From Leptofilum sp050292445 (lineage in GTDB: Bacteria; Chloroflexota; Anaerolineae; Promineifilales; Promineifilaceae), in assembly GCA_050292445.1 (NCBI GenBank), contig JBNKLQ010000278.1, positions 1 through 7,771 on the forward strand: a stretch of DNA of 7,771 nucleotides, read 5' to 3'. A model generated the notes under the pieces. It searched no databases. It was not told the origin of the DNA and saw only the letters and a list, made by a program, of their open reading frames with translations. This document shows, in pieces, positions 1 to 6,991 of this stretch (position 1 is its first letter; each line of letters opens with the position of its first letter). Position numbers and translations under genes: made by a program.

Positions 1-1910
1 AAGTCACAACCAACAGCGCAGACCGTCCACGGCTCTTTAAGCGCCTCTAAGAAGTCCAGGATGCGTTCGGCGTTATTTTCGCCAGCGATAACATCGAGTG
101 TGCCTAGCAGCTGGCCAGCGGGTGAAGCCGTGAACTCTGTGCCGGAGTAAAAGGTGATGGCCCGGCGCAGGTCAACGCGCGTGTGGTTGTGGAAGTAGGG
201 TCCGGTGAAATTGGAGCCAAACAGGGGTGGTGTGCTGTAGGTGCGCGTGCTGACGCCGTTGCCGTCTGGCTCTTCCGGCGGCATCCCATCCAGGGCATTG
301 ACCGGAATTTCGTCAGTGCCAGTGTCGAACTTGGCATTGATGCCTTCCACAACGCCAGCGATGGTGCCGTCTGACGTAGCCAGCACGGGGCCAGAGTGGC
401 ATTTGGAGCATTGGGCTGCATCGCCAAAGAAGATGTCGCGCCCTTCTAGCTGGTCATTGGTGATGGCAAAACGGTCTAAATCATAATTGCCGTCGGCAGG
501 GATGCGGATATTGTTTTGGAATGCTTCCAGAGCGGCAAGCTCAGCGGCTGTGGCCGGACGAAAGTCGATGCCGGGACGGCGCAATAAGTTACGCGCGCCG
601 TGCTGCTCGATGGCTCCTTGAGAGAAGGTGCCCAAATCGGGAATTTCGGAGCTAAAGCCGTATGGAGCAGATTCAGCAATGTTGAACAGATTAGGCGAAG
701 CACGGAACACTTCGATCTGGTTGAAACCATCAATATTTTCCAGGATGAGGGCACGGCCGTCTGGGAAGCTAATGGTGTTGGCCGAAGGCCCGTGCATTAA
801 GCCGAAATTTTCCAGGCCATTGACACTGCCGTTGACTGGGTTAGGTCCAGCCAAATTACCCGCGGTGAAGGAGACAAAAGTGGCGCTGTTGCCGTTGCCA
901 TCCGTGATGGTGCCTGAAAGGTCAGAACCGCCGTAGATGAGATAAGTGCTGCCGGTTCCACCTAAAATCGTTGCCGAACCGGTGTTGCCGGTGATCGGTC
1001 CACGCAAGTCGCTGGGCTGGGCAAAACCGCTGGCAGCGCTGGAGGTAACCACAAGGGTGTTGATATTGAATTCAGGGACAAACAGCATGTCGTCGGCTGG
1101 TTTATTGAGCACCTGATCGGGCGAGAGGCCGAAATCACCATTATCGGGCACGTGGCAGGAAGCGCAGGTACGGCCGTTTCCCAAAAAGGTCTCTTCCTTA
1201 AACAAAATTTCGCCCTGGTCAGCTAGCGGGGCAACAGAAGGAATAATGGTGAACGTTTCATTGGCGCTGTTTATAGGATTGGGTGATCCCATTGCAAAAT
1301 CGGCGTTGCTTTGGTTGCCGTTGCCAAAACCAGAGCCAGACACCCGGCTGAGCGCTGCCGTGTTCAAGATGGGCAGTTCGGCACTGTTGGGGCCGTCGGT
1401 GGCCCCGGTGGTACTGCCCGTGTAACCTGTGCCGCCGTAAGCCAGGGCAATATCAATCGGCTGCGCGTTGGCATTATCGGGATTGTTGCGGAAGGCAACT
1501 TTACCGGCGATGGGGACAATTTCGGCAGGCATGATGAAGTCAGGCGTGGGGGCACCGGGCAGCGCGGCAAATTCGGCCGTGGCCACCAAAATGGTGCTGC
1601 TGCCAGGGGGTGGATCGCTGGGGAAAACGAAACGGCCGGTTTCATCCCCGAATGTATTATGAAAAACCAGCATGGTGCGGCCAGGCGCACCAACCGGATC
1701 GCCTGGCTGTGGACCCCATTCTAGTTGGTTGCCATCGGCAGCTTCCAAAACGACGTACTGTATCTGCGAATCGCCATTGAGTCCGGCCATGATTTCGTTG
1801 ATGCGTACCAGCTGGTTATCGGCAGCGGCTTGTTTGGAGAATGAGATGAGGAGACCAAATATGAGGAGGCAAACGGCCGTAACGAGTAGTTTTTTATCAT
1901 TTATAATCAT
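1..1910 (-). CDS. Secreted di-heme cytochrome c peroxidase-like protein, tandem paralogue (3' end beyond window)
   Basis: The frame is open from the ATG at 1910 to the window edge, giving 636 residues with no stop, so the gene is partial by position and not broken. Residues 1-30 form a Sec signal peptide: a short Lys-bearing N-region, a hydrophobic core and a likely cleavage after QAAA. Residues 31-220 resemble a lamin-tail-type beta domain, ending in a typical LSRV...NADF...NPINSAN segment. Residues 230-628 are a di-heme peroxidase module. Heme site 1 is CASCH at 249-253 and heme site 2 is CSKCH at 501-505. Between and after them are the family-typical VFRASPNLFNIAESAPYGF, DFRPATAAELAALEAF and PYFHNH...FLEAL segments. 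The visible part ends with TVCAVGCD, the point where the neighbouring paralogue (2281-6735) enters its beta-helix, so a similar C-terminal half is expected outside the window. Identity to the neighbour is roughly 70% by eye. By family it should bind two covalent c hemes outside the cytoplasm and act in peroxide or other redox chemistry; the substrate is unknown. A weak AGGGTGG ribosome site precedes the start. Confidence 0.9.
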   Translation of the reverse strand, partial: MIINDKKLLVTAVCLLIFGLLISFSKQAAADNQLVRINEIMAGLNGDSQIQYVVLEAADGNQLEWGPQPGDPVGAPGRTMLVFHNTFGDETGRFVFPSDPPPGSSTILVATAEFAALPGAPTPDFIMPAEIVPIAGKVAFRNNPDNANAQPIDIALAYGGTGYTGSTTGATDGPNSAELPILNTAALSRVSGSGFGNGNQSNADFAMGSPNPINSANETFTIIPSVAPLADQGEILFKEETFLGNGRTCASCHVPDNGDFGLSPDQVLNKPADDMLFVPEFNINTLVVTSSAASGFAQPSDLRGPITGNTGSATILGGTGSTYLIYGGSDLSGTITDGNGNSATFVSFTAGNLAGPNPVNGSVNGLENFGLMHGPSANTISFPDGRALILENIDGFNQIEVFRASPNLFNIAESAPYGFSSEIPDLGTFSQGAIEQHGARNLLRRPGIDFRPATAAELAALEAFQNNIRIPADGNYDLDRFAITNDQLEGRDIFFGDAAQCSKCHSGPVLATSDGTIAGVVEGINAKFDTGTDEIPVNALDGMPPEEPDGNGVSTRTYSTPPLFGSNFTGPYFHNHTRVDLRRAITFYSGTEFTASPAGQLLGTLDVIAGENNAERILDFLEALKEPWTVCAVGCD

Positions 1911-1917
1911 GCAACAA

Positions 1918-1925
1918 TCCACCCT
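1918..1925 (-). promoter_or_regulatory. Weak ribosome binding site of the left paralogue
   Basis: On the minus strand AGGGTGGA lies about 7 bases before the ATG at 1910. It is a poor match to AGGAGG compared with the strong site of the central gene. The start is supported mainly by the signal peptide that begins there and by alignment of the mature N-terminus (DNQLVRIN against DNALVRLN) with the paralogue. An in-frame GTG at 1922 would add only four residues and overlaps this site. Confidence 0.45.
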
Positions 1926-1931
1926 ATTTTT

Positions 1932-1983
1932 GTAAAAGCGGGAAGGTCTTTGAAAGTATGAAAACCTGATTTTCCGCTTTTAC
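1932..1983 (-). promoter_or_regulatory. Leader hairpin 1, proximal to the left paralogue
   Basis: Perfect 10-bp arms GTAAAAGCGG and CCGCTTTTAC lie at 1932-1941 and 1974-1983, with a weaker inner pairing (AGGT with ACCT, and neighbouring A/T pairs) around a short loop. In the minus-strand transcript the structure would end 21 bases before the start codon, just ahead of the weak ribosome site. It has no proper U-tract, so a classical terminator is unlikely. A translation- or stability-controlling leader structure, or a protein-binding inverted repeat, is inferred. Confidence 0.5.
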
Positions 1984-1987
1984 TCAA

Positions 1988-2037
1988 GTAATCGGCCTAA
2001 CTGCTCTGGTTTTTCTGTAAACCTTTTTGCCGATTAC
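1988..2037 (-). promoter_or_regulatory. Leader hairpin 2, nested, upstream of hairpin 1
   Basis: Perfect 9-bp arms GTAATCGGC and GCCGATTAC lie at 1988-1996 and 2029-2037. They enclose a second perfect 5-bp stem (GGTTT at 2008-2012, AAACC at 2018-2022) with a 5-base loop. It is separated from hairpin 1 by only 4 bases. The two units have similar size (50 and 52 bases) and the same two-tier layout, but different stem sequences. No riboswitch class was recognised. Confidence 0.5.
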
Positions 2038-2116
2038 ACTACAAAAACACACACTTCAATGTCCGAACTGGCTCTAAAGAACGCTATTTAATTTGTTTGT
2101 TTGAAATTGGTAGGCG

Positions 2117-2134
2117 ATAGTATCGAGGTACTAT
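2117..2134. promoter_or_regulatory. Small inverted repeat in the upstream region of the left paralogue
   Basis: Six-base arms ATAGTA and TACTAT flank a 6-base centre. On the minus strand it overlaps a TATAGT sequence (2135-2130) that could serve as a -10 element, but no good -35 sits at the right distance. It could be an operator overlapping a promoter. Short A/T-rich arms also arise easily by chance, so this is tentative. Confidence 0.25.
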
Positions 2135-2190
2135 ACGTAAAGCCGCTTACATTGGAAATTACATTTTCATCTGCTCAGCGTTTGGGAACC

Positions 2191-2232
2191 ATGAAAAAAG
2201 GACTCCTTTTTCACAAGGAGTCCTTTTTTCAT
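2191..2232 (-). terminator. Intrinsic terminator of the central gene, symmetric
   Basis: A perfect 18-bp stem (2191-2208 paired with 2215-2232) closes a 6-base loop. The GC-bearing core GGACTCCTT is flanked by a run of six A on one side and six T on the other, so it reads as a rho-independent terminator in both directions. It begins about 49 bases after the TAG of the central gene and separates it from the left paralogue. This argues that the two paralogues are transcribed separately. Confidence 0.85.
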
Positions 2233-2280
2233 GACATTTTGCCGACGGCTGATTCTCGGCCATCGCCTTCTACAATTCTG

Positions 2281-5200
2281 CTAGGGGGTCAGAGCTAGCC
2301 CGTCGATGATTTCACCGTCAAAGCCGTTCGTGGAACCATCCCAGAAGAGGGTGTAGGTGCAGCTGGTAGTATCACCCAGTGATGCTGGCGTGCAGACGAA
2401 GATATCTGCACCATCGCCGGAAGCGCCGGTCACGGTGAAAGCGCCATTGGTGGCCAGGTAGATATCGCCGCTGCTGTCTACCCAGACGCCGCTGATGTTT
2501 TCTGTGTTGTCGGTCAGTTCCACGTCGCTGCCATCAAAGTAAAGAGCCAGGCTGCCGCCGTCTAGCTCGAGCAGATCGCTGCGGCTGCCGCTGACGCTGC
2601 CGGTGTTGTAGTTGCCCAGGGTGCTGATGAGCAAACGGCCGTCTGGGGCAAAGCCAATTGCGTCTACATCCTCACCGGCAGAATCCAGACCCACAGCTGA
2701 GCCATCAAAGTACAGCTCAAAGCTGCCTGCCGTCGTGTCACCTAGAGAAGTGGGGACAAAGCGGACAATATCGGAATCGTCAACGGCCGTTAGCGAACCA
2801 ACATCTTGCGCACGACCAAGGCTCAGCAGCAGGCTACCGTCTGATAAGGCGTAAAAAGCATCAACATCATTGGTGGCAATACCCAAATCGGACAAATCAA
2901 CCAGCAAGCTCCAGGTGCCGGTATCGGTGTCGTAAGCCAGCACATCTTCATCGGCGAAGGTGACGCCACCAACGGAACCACCTGAAGTGGAACTAAGATA
3001 GATGGTCTGACTTCCGCCGGGTTGGGGCGTTGGCGTGGGCGATGCTGTTGCAGTCGCTGTTGGCAACGGTGTATTGGTTGCTGTTGCCGTTGGTGTGGAG
3101 CTGGGGCCAACGGTGGGGGTATTGGTAGGCAGCGGTGTGTTGGTTGGTGTGGCTGTTGGGCCAAGATTGACATTAATCACCAGTTCAGGTGGATTCGCCC
3201 CTTCGCGGCTGCTCATCAGGATGCGATTACTGTCTGCGCTGGTGAGCGCAAAACTAACCTGACCGTTGCCAAAAACGGCGCTGGTAACATCAATTTCGAC
3301 GATAGTGCCTGCGGCGGTTGCCCCGGCGTTGTTGATGAGGCTTCCGATGGTGGGTGCATTGTCGAAGGTAATTGTGGTTTCGCCCCAACTGTTATCGGCC
3401 ACTTCAGACACATCAAAGCCAATGGTGGAATCCGTTTGGACAAAGACACGCAGCGTGGCATCGGTGACGGTGCCGCCTAGCCCTTGCACATCAAAGCGCA
3501 GCAGGGAGTTGATTTCAGGTGCGGCATCGGTACTGAGCTGCGTAGACAGTCCCAGGTTGTTGCCTGGCCGATTGCTGAGGATAACCGCATCGGCTTCTGG
3601 ATTGAAGACGAAGTTGGACACTGGTGGTGGTGTGTTGGTTGGCGTCGGTGGAACTGGTGTGTCGGTAGCGGTTGGTGGAACGGGCGTATCTGTCGGTGTC
3701 GGGCTGGGGCCGACCGTTGGCGTATTGGTTGGCGTTGGCGGAACGGCCGTTGGCGATGCTGTTGCAGTCGCTGTTGGTGTGTCCGTTGGGACTGGTGTCG
3801 GTGTGGGTTGGCCGCTGCTGCTCACATCGGCGGCAAAGGTGCCGCGCGTTAGGGCGGTTGTGGTCAGGCCGCTAATTTGCAGGGTCTGGCCGCTGGTGGT
3901 GACATTGGCAGCATTGTCCCAGCAGGCGGGATTGCCCGTGCCGGTGCAGTCAGCAAGATTGCCCACTTGGCGCAGCGCTTGCTGGGCTAACACGTCGGCG
4001 TTGCAGCCAGTGTTGTTATCCACCGGAATGTTGAGCGTCCAGGTGGCCCCAGCCGTAACGGTGCCCCGGGCAAACAGTTCGTAGTAGTCTGAGCAGGAGC
4101 TGCCGCCGGTAAGTGGTTCATTGAAGGGGGCGTTGGCTGGGGAACGGCCGTAACTCACTAAAACGGCCGTACCGCTGTTGTCGCTGCTTTCCAGTTCGGC
4201 GTCGCCCAATTTGGCGCGACCGACCCGGCTGGAAATATCGGTCCAATCCACGACGGCGGCACCTAGACGTGCGTCCCAGGCGGACTGGGGCAGGCCAGCC
4301 GGGGCGTTGCCCAAGGCCGTGCCCCAAAAGTTGTTGTTCAGGTTGGCGGTGCCGCCGGAGCCATTAAACGCGGTGCCGAAGCTGCTCACGTTGTTGGCAT
4401 ACGCTTCCAACGTGCCGTTGGATTGGCTAAAGGCGGTGCTGTTGTTGGAAAGATTGTTCCCTTTCACGGTGGTTTCGCCTGTGCCGTCGGCTTGAACGGC
4501 CGTATCAAAGCCGGTGATATTGTTGTTTTTAATGAGGAGTTGGCCGCTACCTGTGCTGCGAACGGCCGTTGCCGTGCCACAACTTTGGACACAGTTCAAA
4601 GTGAGATTCATGATGGTCAGATTGCTGTTACCCGCTTCGATCAGACTGTCATTTGCCCCGCCAGTCCAATTGATAACCGCCCCGTCGCCACCATACAGCA
4701 CCACCGATTGTGTTGGTTGCAACGTGGCCGAAACATTGTGAACGCCACTAAGGGTAAGCGATGTACCATCGGGCACATTGTCCAATGCCGTGGCCAAATT
4801 GGGGAAGTCGCAGCCGCTGGCGCAAACCGTTGGCGGTTCAATCAGCGCTTCCAAGAAAGCTGCTACGGGCACATCATTGCCGGAGGTTGCCCCGATGGGC
4901 ACAAATCCAGTAATGTCGAAAGCAGGGGAATCCACAAATTCCGGCACGCGATAGAACTGAACAGCAAACAATAGCGTTGCCCGCCCGTGATTATGGAAAA
5001 ACGGTGTGGTCAGCGCCGTACCAAACAGGCCTGGCGTGCTGTAGGTGCGGGTGCTGGGACCCGGCGCAGAACTGGGAGGTTCATTAGGCACGCCATCTGG
5101 ATCATTAAAAGTAACTTCATCGGTGCCGGTGTTGAATTTGGCATTTACACCCTCGGCGATGCCGGGGATGGTGCCATCAGTGGTGGCCAGAACTGGGCCA

Positions 5201-6735
5201 GAGTGGCATCTGGAGCATTGGATGGTGTCGCTAAAGAAGAGATCGCGCCCCTGAATTTGCTGGTCGGAAATGGCGAAGCGATCCAGATCGTAGTTGCCGT
5301 CGGCTGGAATACGAATGTTGTTTTGGAATGCTTCCAACGCAGCCAGCTCAGCCTGTGTTGGCGGACGAAAATCGACCCAGGGTACGCGATTCAGGCTGCG
5401 TGTTCCATGCTGCACCACGGCTCCTTGCGAAAACTCGGCCAGCGTGGGGATTTCTGAGCTGAAGCCATACGGAGCGGTCTCAGCTACGTTGAATAATGGC
5501 GGCGATGCCCGGAACACTTCTGGTTGGTTAAGGCCGTCGATGTTTTCCAGGATGAGAGCGCGTCCCAGGGGGAAGCCAGCGGTGTTGGTTGAAGGCCCGT
5601 GCATCATCGTGAAATTTTCCAGGCCATTGGCGCTGCCGCTCACCGGGTTAGGGCCAGCCAGATTGCCTGGCGTCCAGGAGACGAAGGTGGCGCTGTTGCC
5701 AAAGCTGTCGGTGATGGTGCCGGAGAGATCGCCCCCAGCGTAAACCAGGTAAGTGTCACCGCTGCCAGCCAAAACGGTGGCGCTGCTAGTGGTGCCGGTG
5801 ATTTCCCCGCGCAGGTCACTTGGCTGGGCAAAACCGGAAGGGGTCGCGCTGCTGACAACCAGCGTGTTGATGTTGTATTCGGCGACAAAGAGGGGATCCA
5901 TTGGGTTGGTCTGGGAAAGGCTGTCTACTTGTTCTGGTGAAAGACCAAAGTCGCCATTTTCGGGGCGGTGGCAGGAGGCGCAGGAACGGCCGTTGCCCAA
6001 AAAGGTCTCTTCCTTAAACAAGATTTCACCCTGGTCCGCAATGGATGCCACAGCAGGTAGGGTGGTAAATCCCTGGTTGGCACTGTTGATGGGATTGGGT
6101 GGTCCGGGGCTGAAATCGGCATTGGTTTGCGAGCCAGTGCCAAAGCCGCTGCCGCTCACGCGCTGCAAGCTAACGGTGTTGAGGATGGGCAGCTCAGCTG
6201 GATGTGGGCCATCTGTGGCTCCGGCCGTGCTGCCAGTGTAAGTTGCGCCACCATAGCTAAGGGCGACATTCACGGGGTCGGCATTGGGATTGTCTGGATT
6301 GTTTTGGAAGGCGACTTTACCAGCAACCGGAACGATCTCGGAAGGCATGATGAAGTCTGGCGTGGGGGCACCAGGGAGAGCGGCAAATTCGGCCGTGGCT
6401 ACTAGCACATTGGTGGCGTTAGCTGGGGGATCACTCGGAAAAACGAAGCGACCGGTTTGTGTGCCCAGGGCATTATAAAAGACGAGCATGGTGCGCCCTG
6501 GAGAGCCAGGTGGATCTGCGGGCTGTGGCCCCCATTCAAGCTGGTTGTTGTTGGCAACTTCTAGTACGACGTACTGCACCTGGGAGTCGCCGTTTAGCCC
6601 GGCCATAATGCCGTTAAGGCGCACCAGGGCATTGTCAGCGGAGGCTGACTGCGGCATGGTGCTGAAAACGATGAGAATGAGTATAAATACGGCCGTTACA
6701 GCCCAAACTGGACGAGACTGGATTTTTGGGAACAT
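2281..6735 (-). CDS. Large secreted multidomain di-heme peroxidase-like / beta-helix / propeller protein
   Basis: The protein has 1484 residues, starts at ATG 6735 behind a strong AGGAGG and ends at TAG 2281-2283. Residues 1-33 are a Sec signal peptide with cleavage likely after SASA. Residues 34-225 form a lamin-tail-like beta domain. Residues 231-635 are a di-heme cytochrome c peroxidase (MauG/CcpA-type) module, with hemes at CASCH 252-256 and CSRCH 507-511 and family segments VFRASPPLFNVAETAPYGF and TPFFHNH...FLEAL. The hemes are 255 residues apart, longer than in classic CcpA or MauG, because of a Gly/Ser/Thr-rich insert near 311-390. Residues 636-805 are an Asn-rich pectate-lyase-like parallel beta-helix. 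Residues 820-973 are an unrecognised domain with four cysteines (881, 911, 930, 938). Residues 976-1038 are a P/T linker, 1041-1190 a DNRLRE/CBM96-like beta domain, 1193-1239 a second P/T linker, and 1242-1484 a four-repeat propeller-like domain with LYFDGS motifs. No membrane helix, LPXTG or PEP-CTERM anchor follows. It is predicted to be an extracellular redox protein; the substrate is unknown. Confidence 0.93.
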   Translation of the reverse strand: MFPKIQSRPVWAVTAVFILILIVFSTMPQSASADNALVRLNGIMAGLNGDSQVQYVVLEVANNNQLEWGPQPADPPGSPGRTMLVFYNALGTQTGRFVFPSDPPANATNVLVATAEFAALPGAPTPDFIMPSEIVPVAGKVAFQNNPDNPNADPVNVALSYGGATYTGSTAGATDGPHPAELPILNTVSLQRVSGSGFGTGSQTNADFSPGPPNPINSANQGFTTLPAVASIADQGEILFKEETFLGNGRSCASCHRPENGDFGLSPEQVDSLSQTNPMDPLFVAEYNINTLVVSSATPSGFAQPSDLRGEITGTTSSATVLAGSGDTYLVYAGGDLSGTITDSFGNSATFVSWTPGNLAGPNPVSGSANGLENFTMMHGPSTNTAGFPLGRALILENIDGLNQPEVFRASPPLFNVAETAPYGFSSEIPTLAEFSQGAVVQHGTRSLNRVPWVDFRPPTQAELAALEAFQNNIRIPADGNYDLDRFAISDQQIQGRDLFFSDTIQCSRCHSGPVLATTDGTIPGIAEGVNAKFNTGTDEVTFNDPDGVPNEPPSSAPGPSTRTYSTPGLFGTALTTPFFHNHGRATLLFAVQFYRVPEFVDSPAFDITGFVPIGATSGNDVPVAAFLEALIEPPTVCASGCDFPNLATALDNVPDGTSLTLSGVHNVSATLQPTQSVVLYGGDGAVINWTGGANDSLIEAGNSNLTIMNLTLNCVQSCGTATAVRSTGSGQLLIKNNNITGFDTAVQADGTGETTVKGNNLSNNSTAFSQSNGTLEAYANNVSSFGTAFNGSGGTANLNNNFWGTALGNAPAGLPQSAWDARLGAAVVDWTDISSRVGRAKLGDAELESSDNSGTAVLVSYGRSPANAPFNEPLTGGSSCSDYYELFARGTVTAGATWTLNIPVDNNTGCNADVLAQQALRQVGNLADCTGTGNPACWDNAANVTTSGQTLQISGLTTTALTRGTFAADVSSSGQPTPTPVPTDTPTATATASPTAVPPTPTNTPTVGPSPTPTDTPVPPTATDTPVPPTPTNTPPPVSNFVFNPEADAVILSNRPGNNLGLSTQLSTDAAPEINSLLRFDVQGLGGTVTDATLRVFVQTDSTIGFDVSEVADNSWGETTITFDNAPTIGSLINNAGATAAGTIVEIDVTSAVFGNGQVSFALTSADSNRILMSSREGANPPELVINVNLGPTATPTNTPLPTNTPTVGPSSTPTATATNTPLPTATATASPTPTPQPGGSQTIYLSSTSGGSVGGVTFADEDVLAYDTDTGTWSLLVDLSDLGIATNDVDAFYALSDGSLLLSLGRAQDVGSLTAVDDSDIVRFVPTSLGDTTAGSFELYFDGSAVGLDSAGEDVDAIGFAPDGRLLISTLGNYNTGSVSGSRSDLLELDGGSLALYFDGSDVELTDNTENISGVWVDSSGDIYLATNGAFTVTGASGDGADIFVCTPASLGDTTSCTYTLFWDGSTNGFDGEIIDGLALTP
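3019..3159 (-). repeat. Pro/Thr-rich linker repeat 2 inside the central gene
   Basis: This encodes residues 1193-1239, made of TPTNTPLPT, TPTATAT and ASPTPTPQP units between the DNRLRE-like and propeller-like domains. It is low-complexity, extended and probably flexible. It contains a 26-base stretch (3038-3063) identical to 3752-3777 in the first linker. Linkers of this type are common in secreted Chloroflexota proteins. Confidence 0.8.
3622..3810 (-). repeat. Pro/Thr-rich linker repeat 1 inside the central gene
   Basis: This encodes residues 976-1038, built from TPTDTPTATATA, TPTNTPTVGPS and two TDTPVPPT units, between the Cys-containing domain and the DNRLRE-like domain. The tandem units at the DNA level make it prone to slippage and to recombination with the second linker at 3019-3159. 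Read antisense it gives a spurious Gly/Val-rich open frame. Confidence 0.8.
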
Positions 6736-6741
6736 GAAAAA

Positions 6742-6749
6742 CCCCTCCT
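6742..6749 (-). promoter_or_regulatory. Strong ribosome binding site of the central gene
   Basis: AGGAGGGG on the minus strand has an 8-base spacer from AGGAGG to the ATG at 6735. It fixes the start and predicts efficient translation, in contrast to the weak site of the paralogue. Confidence 0.85.
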
Positions 6750-6828
6750 AACTTGGAATTTAACTTCTTCTGACAAAGGTTTTGCAGAGCAAGAACGACA
6801 ATAGCAATACATTCCGTTACTGGTTCAG

Positions 6829-6844
6829 GAAAGTGATCACTTTC
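6829..6844. promoter_or_regulatory. Perfect 16-bp palindrome, candidate operator, upstream of the central gene
   Basis: GAAAGTGATCACTTTC reads identically on both strands. It lies about 94 bases upstream of the start codon in an otherwise AT-rich leader. A TATGAT that could be a -10 element lies further upstream (6955-6950 on the minus strand) with only a poor -35, which would place the palindrome inside the transcript. A dimeric regulator site is the simplest reading. The regulator cannot be named, and the sequence does not fit the spaced CRP/FNR consensus. The rest of 6736-6990 shows no gene. Confidence 0.45.
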
Positions 6845-6991
6845 GTTAATTATTCGTTTGTAGGGTTATTGTGATCGGCAACGAGCAGATTTGATTCTTT
6901 AGCAAGTTATTGAACAGGAAATTACTTTTTTCTCCATCAAGTACCTTATATCATAAAACTTACATAAAAGATTACACGCTGGTTCAGGATC

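Noticed and set aside
1852..1910. Lipoprotein signal in the left paralogue (Cys at residue 14)
   Set aside because: The residues before the cysteine (VTAV) do not fit a lipobox, and the cysteine lies inside the hydrophobic core. A Sec cleavage after QAAA aligns with the paralogue.
2101..2298. Short plus-strand frame in the gap between the paralogues
   Set aside because: It reads through the terminator stem at 2191-2232 and into the end of the central gene, and has no ribosome binding site.
2281..2400. C-terminal sorting signal (LPXTG, PEP-CTERM or Por-type) on the central protein
   Set aside because: The protein ends in IIDGLALTP without a hydrophobic helix, basic tail or sorting motif.
3019..3810. 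CRISPR-like or minisatellite array
   Set aside because: The repetition is codon-level Pro/Thr linker sequence in a long open frame, with irregular units and no uniform repeat-spacer pattern.
3266..4084. Plus-strand open frame of 272 residues, rich in Gly and Val
   Set aside because: It is the antisense of the P/T-rich linker and DNRLRE region of the central gene. The Gly/Val repeats are simply the complement of Pro/Thr codons, and it has no ribosome site or family resemblance.
4423..4974. Plus-strand open frame of 183 residues
   Set aside because: It lies wholly antisense to the beta-helix and end of the heme module, whose minus-strand frame is clearly coding. It has no recognisable domain.
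6820..6989. 11-base direct repeat CTGGTTCAGGA at 6820 and 6979 as a possible insertion footprint
   Set aside because: A single short repeat, with no transposase or terminal inverted repeats between the copies, is compatible with chance.
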